Shown here: in pieces, positions 53,706-62,468 of the stretch | Layout of the letters: each line of letters starts with the position of its first letter | Position numbering within the stretch: the first letter of the stretch is position 1 | Source of the DNA: Ilumatobacteraceae bacterium | GTDB taxonomy: Bacteria; Actinomycetota; Acidimicrobiia; Acidimicrobiales; Ilumatobacteraceae | NCBI GenBank assembly: GCA_024643255.1 | Contig: JAHENF010000008.1 | Location: 1 to 64,000, forward strand | Reading direction: 5' to 3' | Length of the DNA stretch: 64,000 bases | The notes under the pieces: model-generated | Told to the model about the DNA's origin: nothing | Database searches by the model: none | What the model saw: only the letters and a program-made list of their open reading frames with translations | Position numbers and translations under genes: made by a program

Positions 53706-54526
53706 TTCCCGCCGCATTCGACTACGTCCGCGCCGAGTCAGCCGAGGAGGCCATCAGCCTCATCGGCCAGCACGGCGACGAGGCCAAGTTCATCGCCGGC
53801 GGGCACAGCCTGCTGCCGATGATGAAGCTGCGATTGGCGCAGCCGAGCGTCCTGATCGACATCGGTCGCCTCAGCGACCTGTCGTACATCCGCGACGGCG
53901 GCGACCACATCGCGATCGGTGCGATGACCCGCCACATGGACGTCGAGACGTCCGACCTCCTCGAGCAGCATGTCCCGCTGCTCGCGCACGCCGCCGGGCA
54001 CGTCGGCGACCCGCAGGTGCGCCACCGCGGCACGATCGGCGGTTCGATCGCCCACGCCGACCCGGCCTCCGACCTTCCTGCGACCACGCTGGCGCTCGGT
54101 GCCACCTACATCGCACAGGGTCCCAACGGGACCCGCGAGATCGCAGCGAGCGACTTCTACCAGACGTTCTTCGAGTCTGCGCTGAACGCCGACGAGGTGC
54201 TCACGGAGATCCGCGTCCCGAAGATGAACGGCGCCGGCTGGAGCTTCCAGAAGTTCAACCGGCGGGCCCAGGACTGGGCCATCGTCGGTGTGGCCGCGTG
54301 GCGCAACGGAGACCAGGCCGGCGTCGGACTGGTCAACATGGGCGCCACCCCGGTGCTCGCCACCAGCGTTGCCGCGGCGATCGCCGGTGGCGCGAGCGTC
54401 GCCGAGGCCGCAGAGCAGGCGGCCGCCGACGCCGATCCGCAGGCGGACCTCAACGCCAGCGTCGAGTATCGCCAGCACCTTGCCAGGGTCCTCACCCGCC
54501 GAGCCCTCGAAACCGCCTCTGCCTGA
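53702..54526 (+). CDS. Molybdenum hydroxylase medium subunit, FAD-binding (CoxM-like)
   Basis: GTG 53702, with GGAGG 6 nt upstream and overlapping the large-subunit stop, gives MIPAAFDYVRAESAEEAI (274 aa). FAD motifs are AGGHSLLPMMKLRLAQPSVLIDIG (about 32-55) and TIGGSIAHADPASDLPAT (about 111-128), both characteristic of the VAO-type FAD domain of this family. The C-terminal CO_deh_flav_C domain follows. It takes electrons from the [2Fe-2S] clusters and reduces an external acceptor. It is the last gene of the operon and is followed by a 17-bp hairpin. Confidence 0.93.
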   Translation: MIPAAFDYVRAESAEEAISLIGQHGDEAKFIAGGHSLLPMMKLRLAQPSVLIDIGRLSDLSYIRDGGDHIAIGAMTRHMDVETSDLLEQHVPLLAHAAGHVGDPQVRHRGTIGGSIAHADPASDLPATTLALGATYIAQGPNGTREIAASDFYQTFFESALNADEVLTEIRVPKMNGAGWSFQKFNRRAQDWAIVGVAAWRNGDQAGVGLVNMGATPVLATSVAAAIAGGASVAEAAEQAAADADPQADLNASVEYRQHLARVLTRRALETASA

Positions 54527-54561
54527 GCGTGGCCCGTGGTGTCGGACACCACGGGCCACGC
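54527..54561 (+). terminator. Perfect 17-bp hairpin after the hydroxylase operon
   Basis: GCGTGGCCCGTGGTGTC-G-GACACCACGGGCCACGC begins at the base following the CoxM-like stop codon. With a one-base centre it is a near-perfect palindrome rather than a classical loop. The next gene on the same strand starts 38 bp later. Confidence 0.7.
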
Positions 54562-54598
54562 GACGCAATCGGCCGATCCTCGTGCGACACTGGCGCCC

Positions 54599-55219
54599 AT
54601 GGTGACCACGGAGCCGGTGCCGACCGGGAACACGTACGACAAGTACGCCACGACGAACCCGATCGAGCAGCGCATGATGCGCGGGTTCTTCGCGGCGTTC
54701 GACTCGATGCTCGATGTCGCCTCGCGGCCGGCCCTGCCCGCCCGCATCCTGGAGATCGGCGTCGGCGAAGGGATCGTCACCCAGCGCGTGATCGAGCGAT
54801 TCCCGTCGGCATCGGTGCTCGGCCTCGACCTCCCCGACGACGAACTGGCCCAGGACTGGCGGGCCCGTGACCTGTCGTGTGTCTTCGGCGACGCGACCAC
54901 ATTGCCGTTCCCCGACGACGCGTTCGACCTGGTGCTGGCCATCGAGGTGTTCGAGCATCTTCCCGACACCGCCGGCGCGCTGAACGAACTCCACCGCGTC
55001 TGCGCCGGTTCGCTGATCGCGTCGGTGCCGTTCGAACCGATCTGGCGAGCCGGCAACATGGCCCGTGGCCGTTACTGGCGAGACCTGGGCAACACGCCCG
55101 GGCACATCAACCACTGGACCAATCGCGGCTTCGCCAAACTCGTCGGCACCCGGTTCCGCGTGGCCGAGACGGCCAGCCCCTTGCCGTGGGCGATGTTGCG
55201 AGCCACGCCGATCGAATGA
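54599..55219 (+). CDS. Class I SAM-dependent methyltransferase
   Basis: ATG 54599 gives 206 residues beginning MVTTEPVPTGNTYDKYATTNPIEQRMM. The SAM site is ARILEIGVGEGIVTQRV (about 48-64), followed by SVLGLDLPD and the motif VFGDATTLPFPDDAFDLVLAIEVFEHL (about 93-119). It is of the Methyltransf_11/23 type. The substrate is unknown. ATGA overlap with the flippase-like gene and synteny with a GT2 suggest a membrane-linked glycan or lipid substrate. Confidence 0.85.
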   Translation: MVTTEPVPTGNTYDKYATTNPIEQRMMRGFFAAFDSMLDVASRPALPARILEIGVGEGIVTQRVIERFPSASVLGLDLPDDELAQDWRARDLSCVFGDATTLPFPDDAFDLVLAIEVFEHLPDTAGALNELHRVCAGSLIASVPFEPIWRAGNMARGRYWRDLGNTPGHINHWTNRGFAKLVGTRFRVAETASPLPWAMLRATPIE

Positions 55220-56160
55220 ACCGGACGCGCCTCGCCAATCTGATCGGCATCGCCGTCGGCGTGCTCGGACTCGCCTTCGTCGCCCTGAGAATCGTGCGCG
55301 ATCGCGAGGAGATCTCCGACGCACTGTCGTCCTCGGACCCGATCTGGCTCATCGCGGCCGCCATCTCGGGCCTGGCCGCGATGGCGCTGCTCGGTGTCAA
55401 CTGGTTGGTCATCGTGCGCCATGGCGGCGCTCCGGCACCATGGCGCCGCGGGATGTACTGGTTCTTCGTCGGCCAGTTGGGCAAGTACGTTCCGGGCGGC
55501 ATCTGGCCGATCGTCGGGCAGGCCGAACTCGCCCACCGCGACACGACCCCTCGCCCGGTCGCGTACTGGTCGACCGCGATGTCGATGGTGGCGACGCTGC
55601 TCGGGGCGGTCGCCGTCGGCGCCCTGAGCGGACTCATCGCACCGGCCGGCTCGAGAATCGTGCCGATCCTGCTGGCGGTCGCTCTGGCCGTCGTGCTGGC
55701 TGCTTTCGCCTCCGATCGAGTCCGCCGCGCCCTCCACCGCCTGGCCGGCCGCGTCACGACACGCGAACTCCGCCTCCCCGATGCCGGTTGGTTCGCGGTG
55801 TTGATCGTTCGCTACCTGCCGGTCTGGGTCCTGTTCTCCGGCATGAACATCTTCTCCGTCGTCGCGCTCGGCGGCACGCTCGATGGCGAACTCGTCATCA
55901 CGCTCATCTCGATCACGTGTGTCTCGTGGATCGCCGGATTCGTGATCATCGGGCTGCCCGGCGGCCTCGGCGTGCGCGAAGCCGTGTTCATCTCGATGGC
56001 GACCGCGCCGCTCGGCGCCGGACTGGCGGTGTCCGTCGCCGTGATCAGCCGAATCGTCTCGGTGGCCGTCGACCTCCTCGGTGCGGCGATCTCCGTACCC
56101 GTCGGTCGCACGGCGCCACCGATCGAACCCGACACAGCCACCAGTTACGCTGCGCCGTGA
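55216..56160 (+). CDS. Flippase-like / lysylphosphatidylglycerol synthase TM-domain protein (YbhN type)
   Basis: The 314-residue protein has about eight membrane helices. Family blocks are WFFVGQLGKYVPGGIWPIVGQAELAHR (about 75-101) and ISITCVSWIAGFVIIGLPGGLGVREAVFISM (about 232-262). The K-Y-[LV]-P-G-G and P-G-G-x-G-x-R-E motifs are typical of the UPF0104/LPG_synthase_TM family. Members without the catalytic domain are thought to move lipids or lipid-linked sugars. It is coupled by ATGA to the methyltransferase upstream and by overlap to the GT2 downstream. Confidence 0.88.
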   Translation: MNRTRLANLIGIAVGVLGLAFVALRIVRDREEISDALSSSDPIWLIAAAISGLAAMALLGVNWLVIVRHGGAPAPWRRGMYWFFVGQLGKYVPGGIWPIVGQAELAHRDTTPRPVAYWSTAMSMVATLLGAVAVGALSGLIAPAGSRIVPILLAVALAVVLAAFASDRVRRALHRLAGRVTTRELRLPDAGWFAVLIVRYLPVWVLFSGMNIFSVVALGGTLDGELVITLISITCVSWIAGFVIIGLPGGLGVREAVFISMATAPLGAGLAVSVAVISRIVSVAVDLLGAAISVPVGRTAPPIEPDTATSYAAP

Positions 56161-57167
56161 TGTCGAACGCCGTTCACGCCGAGCCGGCGCCTCCCATCAA
56201 GCTCATCATCCAGATCCCCTGCTTCAACGAGGAAGCGACGCTGCCGCTCACCGTTGCCGATCTGCCTCGCGAGGTGCCCGGCATCGACATCGTCGAGTGG
56301 CTCGTGATCGACGACGGCAGCAGCGACCGCACCGTCGAGGTCGCTCACGAGCTCGGCGTCGACCACGTCGTGTCACATCCCCACAACCGCGGGCTCGCCG
56401 CGGCGTTCATGACCGGTCTCGACGCCTGCCTGCGCGCCGGCGCCGACGTGATCGTCAACACCGACGCCGACAACCAGTACCAGGGGTCGTCGATCGCCGA
56501 CCTCGTCGCCCCTGTCCTGTCGGGCGAAGCCGAGATGGTGGTCGGCGAGCGCCCGATCGACACGATCGACGACTTCTCGCGCACGAAGAAGTTCCTGCAG
56601 CGTCTCGGCAGTTCTGTCGTCCGACGATTCTCCGGCACCGGCGTGCGCGATGCCGCCAGCGGTTTTCGGGCCTACACCCGTGATGCCGCCATGCGCGTCC
56701 AGGTGTTCGGTCGCTACACGTACACGATGGAGACGATCGTGCAGGCCGGCTGGAACGGCGTGGCGATCACATCGGTACCGATCGGCGTGAATGCCAAGAC
56801 GAGGGAATCACGACTGGTCAAGAGCAGTTCGCGCTACGTCTGGCGGTCGGCGCAGGCGATCATCCGCAGCTTTGCCCTCTACAAGCCGTTCCGCTTCTTC
56901 TTCCTCGTCGGCCTCGTTCCGTTCGCGGTCGGCGCGCTGCTCCTGCTGCGCTGGCTCGCCCTGTACGTGTTCGTCGACGACTACACGAGCCGCGTGCCGA
57001 GCCTGCTGGCCGGCATCGGCCTCATCGTCGTCGCCGCCCAGATCTGGGCGGTCGCCTTCCTCGCCGATCTCCAGGCAGCGAACCGCCGCGTGCTCGAAGA
57101 CCTGCGCCTGCGCGCCCGGCGCATCGACTACGGCGACGTGACGAACCCCGGCCCGATCGAATCCTGA
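56160..57167 (+). CDS. Family 2 glycosyltransferase with C-terminal membrane helices (DPM1/GtrB-like)
   Basis: ATG 56160, or GTG 56157 just before it, gives 335 residues. The GT-A core has IIQIPCFNEEATLPLTVADLP (16-36), VIDDGSSDRTVEVA (about 49-62), NRGLAAAFMTGLDACL, VNTDADNQYQGSSI (DxD, about 99-112) and VGERPIDTIDDFSRTKKF. Two C-terminal helices (FRFFFLVGLVPFAVGALLLLRWL, LLAGIGLIVVAAQIWAVAFL) suit a polyprenyl-phosphate glycosyltransferase. With the flippase-like gene it could build and translocate a lipid-linked sugar for surface glycosylation. Confidence 0.9.
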   Translation: MSNAVHAEPAPPIKLIIQIPCFNEEATLPLTVADLPREVPGIDIVEWLVIDDGSSDRTVEVAHELGVDHVVSHPHNRGLAAAFMTGLDACLRAGADVIVNTDADNQYQGSSIADLVAPVLSGEAEMVVGERPIDTIDDFSRTKKFLQRLGSSVVRRFSGTGVRDAASGFRAYTRDAAMRVQVFGRYTYTMETIVQAGWNGVAITSVPIGVNAKTRESRLVKSSSRYVWRSAQAIIRSFALYKPFRFFFLVGLVPFAVGALLLLRWLALYVFVDDYTSRVPSLLAGIGLIVVAAQIWAVAFLADLQAANRRVLEDLRLRARRIDYGDVTNPGPIES

Positions 57168-57231
57168 CCACCGGCCCGATCGGAGCCTGGACTCCGGCCG
57201 AGCGGCTGGACGTCGGCGTTCAGCGACCGAC

Positions 57232-58308
57232 TCAGGGCACGAGCGAGACGATCAGGCCCTCCGAGGGCGCGACCTCACCGCTGTACAACTCGGTCCACGC
57301 CAGCCGAGCGGCCGCCGGCCCGCGGCGCTCGTCGATCGTCAACCAGTCGGAGCTGTCGGCGATGAACGTCGTGAGCCCAGCTCGCACCCGCTCCTGGAAT
57401 CCCTCGGGCCCCCACTCGGCCAGGCGATCGGCGACCGCCCCGGGGGCGAAGAACATCTCCGGTGTCGGGCCGTGCTCCACGGTGGCGGGCGGCGCATCGT
57501 GGTGGCTCTTGCCGACCACCATCGAGTACCGCACATCGTCACCGAGATGGGCATGCACCGCGGCGACGGCGGACCCGAGCCCGGCCATGTCGATGACCAC
57601 GCTCGGCACGACCGCGATGTCGGTGAGCTGGTCGTACGTCACGATTTCGTCGTAGTAGCCGACGCTGCGCACGAAGTCGACGTTGCCGGGCGACGTCACC
57701 CCCACCAGTCGTACTGCACCCGTGGTCTTCACCGAGGCCGCATACCCGATCGCCGTCTTGCTGCTGGCCGACAGCACCACGGCCTGTTCGGCCCCTCGGT
57801 AGTCGTCCGCGGCGAAGAACGCGTCGGCAAGGAACCCGGTGGTGAACAATCCGCGCAGGAGCGCGTGGCGCGGCTCATCCTCGGCGCTGGTGGCCATCGC
57901 ATCGCGGTCGGTCGCCGTGAACCCGCGGTATGCCGCGGCGTGCGGGGCGCGGTGCCGACCGTCGTCGCGGAAGCCGTCACGCGTCGGAACCGCCTGGACG
58001 TCGACAGCGGTCGCCATCGGGTACCAGCCGTAATAGCGCGAGCCGACGGCGATGCCGTCCACGTTCGACTCGGTGACCCTGGCGTAGCCCATCGCCGGCA
58101 CGTTGCCCCACTCGGCGGTGACCGGATAGAAGTCCCAGTAGGCGAGCAGGTCGCCGAACTGCGCATAGGTGATGTTGTTCGCGGTGAGCGCGTACTGCTC
58201 GATCGTCAGGCGAACGTGCCCGTCGGCCAACGCTGTCTCGTCGACCTCGACGAGGCGGGTCTCACCGATGGAGCGACGATCGACCTGGAGCGTGATGCGA
58301 GGGGACAT
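57232..58308 (-). CDS. DUF2855 family protein
   Basis: ATG 58308 (MSPRITLQVDRRSIGETRL) gives 358 residues. Family blocks are LTIEQYALTANNITYAQFGD, YWDFYPVTAEWGNVPAMGYARVTES, VGSRYYGWYPMATAV, and LSASSKTAIGYAASVK. DUF2855 proteins resemble quinone oxidoreductase/MDR enzymes with a degenerate Rossmann segment; no activity is established. A conserved SASSKTA motif stands where the dinucleotide loop would be. It is downstream of the SDR gene on the same strand, so the two are likely one operon of redox enzymes. Confidence 0.85.
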   Translation of the reverse strand: MSPRITLQVDRRSIGETRLVEVDETALADGHVRLTIEQYALTANNITYAQFGDLLAYWDFYPVTAEWGNVPAMGYARVTESNVDGIAVGSRYYGWYPMATAVDVQAVPTRDGFRDDGRHRAPHAAAYRGFTATDRDAMATSAEDEPRHALLRGLFTTGFLADAFFAADDYRGAEQAVVLSASSKTAIGYAASVKTTGAVRLVGVTSPGNVDFVRSVGYYDEIVTYDQLTDIAVVPSVVIDMAGLGSAVAAVHAHLGDDVRYSMVVGKSHHDAPPATVEHGPTPEMFFAPGAVADRLAEWGPEGFQERVRAGLTTFIADSSDWLTIDERRGPAAARLAWTELYSGEVAPSEGLIVSLVP

Positions 58309-58337
58309 CAGAGAAGTGTTGCACGACATCGTGTCGA

Positions 58338-59087
58338 CTACAGCAGGCCGACGTAGCTGCCCCCGTCCACGTGGAGTTGCACGCCCGTGGTGAACTTCGC
58401 CTGCTCGCTGCACAGGAATGCGGCGACCGCACCGAAGTCGGCGGCGTCACCCATCCGCATCGAGGTCTGCTGCGCGTCCGAGTACAGCTGTGTGACTCGC
58501 GGCGTTCGGTGCAGGCCCGGCTGGATGCTGTTGACGGTGACCCCGTCGTCGGCCACCTCGAGAGCGAGCGTCTTGAGGAACCCGGTCGCGCCCGCTCGCG
58601 CAGTGTTCGACAGGATCAGTTGGGCGATCGGCTGGCGGACCGACACCGAGGTGATCGCGACGACCCGCCCCCACCGTCGTTCCTGCATGTCGGGGACGGC
58701 CGCCTTGCACATCGCCACCACCGACATCAGGTTCAGATCGATCGCCGCCTGGTAGGCGTCGACCGGTGTCGAGGCGAACGTTCCCGGCGGGGGGCCGCCG
58801 GCGTTCGCGACGAGGATGTCGACCGCCCCGAGCGCCTCGACACTTCGCTCGACGAAGGATGCCGCACCCTCCGGCGTCGACACGTCGGCCCGAATGCCGA
58901 CGCAGCCATGGCCGATCTGCTCGACCGCCGACGCCAGGCGATCAGCATCACGCCCACAGATGGCGACGTGCGCGCCCTCGGCCGCGAGTGCAGTGGCAGT
59001 GGCGAGCCCGAGGCCCGATGTTCCGGCGGCGACCGCCGCGCGCCGTCCTGCGATTCCGAGGTCCATCGCGCCACCGTAGGACGCCAC
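58338..59087 (-). CDS. SDR-family oxidoreductase with altered catalytic residues
   Basis: ATG 59087 gives 249 residues; ATG 59066 (MDLGIAGRRAAV) may be the real start. The Rossmann motif AAGTSGLGLATATALAAEG and VANAGGPPPGTF are normal. The active-site region reads ITSVSVRQPIAQLILSNTARAG: the Ser is present, but the YxxxK dyad is replaced by a Leu/Ser-Asn...Arg pattern. This QP..LxLSNxxR variant defines a known atypical SDR subgroup whose reaction is unclear. The C-terminus VQLHVDGGSYVGL is typical. It is 29 bp upstream of the DUF2855 gene. Confidence 0.88.
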   Translation of the reverse strand: MASYGGAMDLGIAGRRAAVAAGTSGLGLATATALAAEGAHVAICGRDADRLASAVEQIGHGCVGIRADVSTPEGAASFVERSVEALGAVDILVANAGGPPPGTFASTPVDAYQAAIDLNLMSVVAMCKAAVPDMQERRWGRVVAITSVSVRQPIAQLILSNTARAGATGFLKTLALEVADDGVTVNSIQPGLHRTPRVTQLYSDAQQTSMRMGDAADFGAVAAFLCSEQAKFTTGVQLHVDGGSYVGLL

Positions 59088-59131
59088 GGCACCCGCGACA
59101 CCCTCGGGTAGAATCGCCGGCCAGTGAGATC

Positions 59132-60565
59132 ATGAGCAACAACAGCACCTCCGGCGACCCGTCACAGCTCGCACTCGACGCCATCGCCGACGCCGAGCCC
59201 TACCCCTTCTGGCTCGAGAGCGTCGAGATCCCAGAGTCGAACCCCACCTTGGTCCGCGACGAGCACTGCGATCTGTGCATCGTCGGCGGCGGCTACACCG
59301 GTCTGTGGACTGCGGTGATCGCGAAGGAACGCGACCCGTCCCGCGACGTGGTGCTGATCGACAAGGGGGAGGTCGGTGGAGCCGCCAGCGGTCGCAACGG
59401 CGGCTTCATGGAGTCGTCGCTCACCCACGGGGTCGGTAACGGCATCGACCGGCACGCCGACGAGATCGACGTGCTCGAGGAGCTCGGCCTGAGCAATCTC
59501 AACGAGATCGAAGCCGCGATCGAGCGCTACGCGATGGACTGCGACTACGAACGCAACGGCGTCATCGACGTCGCGCACACCGGCCATCCCGCGTCGTATC
59601 TCGACGAGCTGCGCGAAGAGCACGACCTGTTGCGTTCGATGGGCCAGCGTGTGACCTGGCTCGACCAGGACGCGATGCGCGCCCAGGTCAATTCGCCGAC
59701 CTACACCGGAGGCCTGTTCCGTTCGGGACGCGCGGCAATCGTCGACCCGGCGAAGCTGGCGTGGGAACTCAAGCGAGTCGCCGAGGAGCTCGGGGTTCGG
59801 ATCTACGAGCACTCGAAGGCCACCGACATCGCCCGCGACGGCGCCGGCGTGGCGGTGCGCACACCGCTCGGCACCGTGCGCTGCGCCAAGGTCGTGCTCG
59901 GAACCAACGCCGACAAGCCGTTGCTGAAGCGAATCGGCCAGTACATGATCCCCGTGTACGACTACTGCTTGGTGACCGAGCCATTGAGCCCCGAACAGCT
60001 CGACCGGATCGGCTGGAGCAACCGGCAGGGGTTGTCCGACATCACCAACCAGTTCCACTACTACCGACTCACCGCCGACAACCGCATCCTCTGGGGCGGC
60101 TATGACGCCATCTATTTCTGGGGGTCGAAGGTCGGCAACGAACTCGAGAGTCGGCCGGAGACGTGGGCCAAGCTGTCGGGCCACTTCTTCGAGACGTTTC
60201 CACAACTCGACGACGTCAAGTTCTCCCACGTCTGGGGTGGGGCGATCGACACGAGCACGCGGTTCTCGGTGTTCTTCGGTCAGGCGATGTCGAACCGGGT
60301 GGCCTACGCCGTCGGCTACACCGGCCTCGGGGTCGCGGCGACGCGATTCGCGGCATCGACGATGCTCGAACTGCTGGGCAGCCGCAAGACCATCGCGACC
60401 CAGACCGACTTCGTGAAGTCGAAACCCCTGCCGTTCCCGCCCGAACCGTTCCGCTTTGCCGGCATCCAGGCCACACGCTGGGCGATGAGCCGTGAGGACA
60501 AGACCGGCAAACGCAATCTCTGGTTGCGGACGCTCGACCGCATGGGACTCGGCTTCGACTCCTGA
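59132..60565 (+). CDS. FAD-dependent oxidoreductase (DAO family)
   Basis: ATG 59132 gives 477 residues beginning MSNNSTSGDPSQLALDAIADAEPYPFWLE. The FAD Rossmann motif is CDLCIVGGGYTGLWTAVIAKERDP (about 46-69), followed by VVLIDKGEVGGAASGRNGG (about 72-90). A later FAD-contact block is VGYTGLGVAATRFAASTMLELL (about 390-411). The N-terminal YPFWLES stretch is shared with PuuB/OrdL-like amine and amino-acid oxidases. The likely reaction is oxidative deamination or demethylation of a small amine. A 20-bp palindrome covers its stop codon. Confidence 0.88.
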   Translation: MSNNSTSGDPSQLALDAIADAEPYPFWLESVEIPESNPTLVRDEHCDLCIVGGGYTGLWTAVIAKERDPSRDVVLIDKGEVGGAASGRNGGFMESSLTHGVGNGIDRHADEIDVLEELGLSNLNEIEAAIERYAMDCDYERNGVIDVAHTGHPASYLDELREEHDLLRSMGQRVTWLDQDAMRAQVNSPTYTGGLFRSGRAAIVDPAKLAWELKRVAEELGVRIYEHSKATDIARDGAGVAVRTPLGTVRCAKVVLGTNADKPLLKRIGQYMIPVYDYCLVTEPLSPEQLDRIGWSNRQGLSDITNQFHYYRLTADNRILWGGYDAIYFWGSKVGNELESRPETWAKLSGHFFETFPQLDDVKFSHVWGGAIDTSTRFSVFFGQAMSNRVAYAVGYTGLGVAATRFAASTMLELLGSRKTIATQTDFVKSKPLPFPPEPFRFAGIQATRWAMSREDKTGKRNLWLRTLDRMGLGFDS

Positions 60566-60601
60566 GTGAGACGCGGGGTCCGACCCCGCGTCTCACTCAG
60601 G
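60561..60601. terminator. Perfect 20-bp palindrome spanning two convergent stop codons
   Basis: The left arm 60561-60580 and right arm 60582-60601 are exact reverse complements around one central C. The sequence includes the stops of both the FAD oxidoreductase (60563-60565) and the minus-strand amylase (60597-60599). It contains the GGGGTC/GACCCC core and is the longest of that family in the window. Confidence 0.78.
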
Positions 60602-62384
60602 TTTCGAGGACGATGATCGCCCTGGGGCCGACGGTGACCCTCTGACCGACGCGCTCGCCGACGCTGCCGCCCACCGGCGTTGACGACGGGGCGGTCGTGT
60701 CGAGGGCCAGCCGCCACTCGCCGGGCACCTGGATCTCGAACTCGACGGGTTCCCACCACATGTTCGCGATCACGTAGAGACCATCGACGTTCCACGCAAT
60801 CGAACGTGACTCGAACGACAGGTCAGGGCCACCGCTCGCGCCGTAGAGCGTCGTGAGACCGTCGGCGGGGTCGGCGGATCCGAGGATCGGGTGGGCCGCG
60901 CGGAGCTCGATCAATCGACGCACGAAGCGTTCGAGATCGACGAACTCGGACGCGCGGTTCCAATCGAACCAGGAGGTCTCGTTGTCCTGGTTGTACGCGT
61001 TGTTGTTGCCACCCTGTGTCCGCCCGACCTCGTCGCCGGCGACGAACATCGGCACGCCGTGACTCAACAGCACGAGGCAGAACGCATTGCGGATCTGACG
61101 CTCGCGAAGGGCGAGCACGCTGTCGGGGACGCCATCGTCGCCCTCCCAGCCGGAGTTCCACGACCGGTTGTGATGATGGCCGTCGGTGTTGCCCCAGCCG
61201 TTCGCGTCGTTGTGTCGATGGTCGTAGGACACGAGGTCGTACATCGTGAAGCCGTCGTGCGCAGTCACGAAGTTCACCGAACTCATCGGCGAGGCGAAGA
61301 GGTCGGGGCTCCCGGCGAGTCGTTTGGCGACCAGGGGCACCACGCCTGGTTCGCCGCGCAGGAATCCGCGCATGTCGTCGCGGAACTCACCGTTCCACTG
61401 CATCCACCGGGTGTCGGGGAAGTCGGGACCGAGGAGGTAGCGCGCCATGTCCCAGGGCTCGGCGACGAGTCGGACGCCACGGCGCTCCCCCCAGTCGCCG
61501 ATCGCCCTGACGAAGTCGGCGTCGCGGGCGAGCACCGCTGCCAGGTCGAACCGGAAACCGTCGACGCCGAGGTCGGCGAGGCGGTCGAGCGCATCCATGA
61601 TCAGGCGCCGCGCCGACGGTGACAGCGCATCGATCACATTGCCCGTCCCGGCGTCGTCGAGATAGTTGCCGTCGTGGTCGACGACGTAGTACTCCCGTTC
61701 GGCGAGCGCGCGCAACGTGTAGGTCGGACCGTCGCGATCCTCCTCCGTGGTGTGATTGACGACAATGTCGAGCCACACCTCGATGTCGAGGTCGTGAGCC
61801 GCGTCGATCATGTCCGCGAGTTCCTGCGCCGGATCGCCGGTCGCCGAATACTGACGATGGATCGCCCCGAACACCATCGGCATGTAGCCCCAGTAATTGC
61901 CCTCGTCGGGGTCGAACTGATGCACGGGGAGCAGTTCGAGCACCGACACGCCGAGCTCACGCAGCCGCGCGAGCTCGGCGTGCGCGGCTCGAAACGTGCC
62001 GGCGTCGTCGCGTGGACGCCGCTTCGTGAGCCCCCGAGCGTGCGACTCGTAGACCACGAGCGGGCGTTGCGTGTGCTGCTGAGGGCGCCGCGTCGGCCAT
62101 GGACGCGCCACGGCGCGTGGAAACGTGGCGATGTCGACCGTGCCGCCCGGCTCCGCGGCCGAACGCGAGTGGCCCTCCGGAAACCAGACCTCGGTCGCCC
62201 TCGGGTCGAGGACCGGTCGTTCTCCGTCGATCACCAGTACATACCGCGCACCGACGGGGACCTCCCCGCGCCAGTCCTCGAACGGTCGGGCACAACGGAG
62301 CGCGACGGTGTCGCCGTCATCGACCACCGCGTCGACGCGCGTCGCCAGCGGCGCATACACCGACACCTCGAACGCGGCCCGCAC
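60597..62384 (-). CDS. GH13 glycogen debranching / isoamylase-type enzyme (GlgX-like)
   Basis: The frame extends into the divergent MoxR gene. GTG 62384 (VRAAFEVSVYAPLATRV) fits the divergent start and gives 595 residues. A short CBM48-like N-terminus precedes the barrel. GH13 motifs are VWLDIVVNHTTE (region I), GFRFDLAAVLARD (region II, nucleophile Asp), VAEPWD (region III, acid/base Glu) and FVTAHDGFTMYDLVSY (region IV, Asp). The AHDGF-x-x-x-D-L-V-x-Y and NGWGNTDGHHHNRSWNSGWEG segments are typical of GlgX, which removes alpha-1,6 branches from glycogen limit dextrin. It is shorter than most GlgX (~700 aa), mainly at the N-terminus. Confidence 0.87.
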   Translation of the reverse strand: MRAAFEVSVYAPLATRVDAVVDDGDTVALRCARPFEDWRGEVPVGARYVLVIDGERPVLDPRATEVWFPEGHSRSAAEPGGTVDIATFPRAVARPWPTRRPQQHTQRPLVVYESHARGLTKRRPRDDAGTFRAAHAELARLRELGVSVLELLPVHQFDPDEGNYWGYMPMVFGAIHRQYSATGDPAQELADMIDAAHDLDIEVWLDIVVNHTTEEDRDGPTYTLRALAEREYYVVDHDGNYLDDAGTGNVIDALSPSARRLIMDALDRLADLGVDGFRFDLAAVLARDADFVRAIGDWGERRGVRLVAEPWDMARYLLGPDFPDTRWMQWNGEFRDDMRGFLRGEPGVVPLVAKRLAGSPDLFASPMSSVNFVTAHDGFTMYDLVSYDHRHNDANGWGNTDGHHHNRSWNSGWEGDDGVPDSVLALRERQIRNAFCLVLLSHGVPMFVAGDEVGRTQGGNNNAYNQDNETSWFDWNRASEFVDLERFVRRLIELRAAHPILGSADPADGLTTLYGASGGPDLSFESRSIAWNVDGLYVIANMWWEPVEFEIQVPGEWRLALDTTAPSSTPVGGSVGERVGQRVTVGPRAIIVLET

Positions 62385-62468
62385 GCCACCATGATGCCGC
62401 CGGGCCGACCCCACACCAACCGGGCGTCGACAGCGCTCGCAGCGGGGTGCTCCGGTATCGTCACGTCG

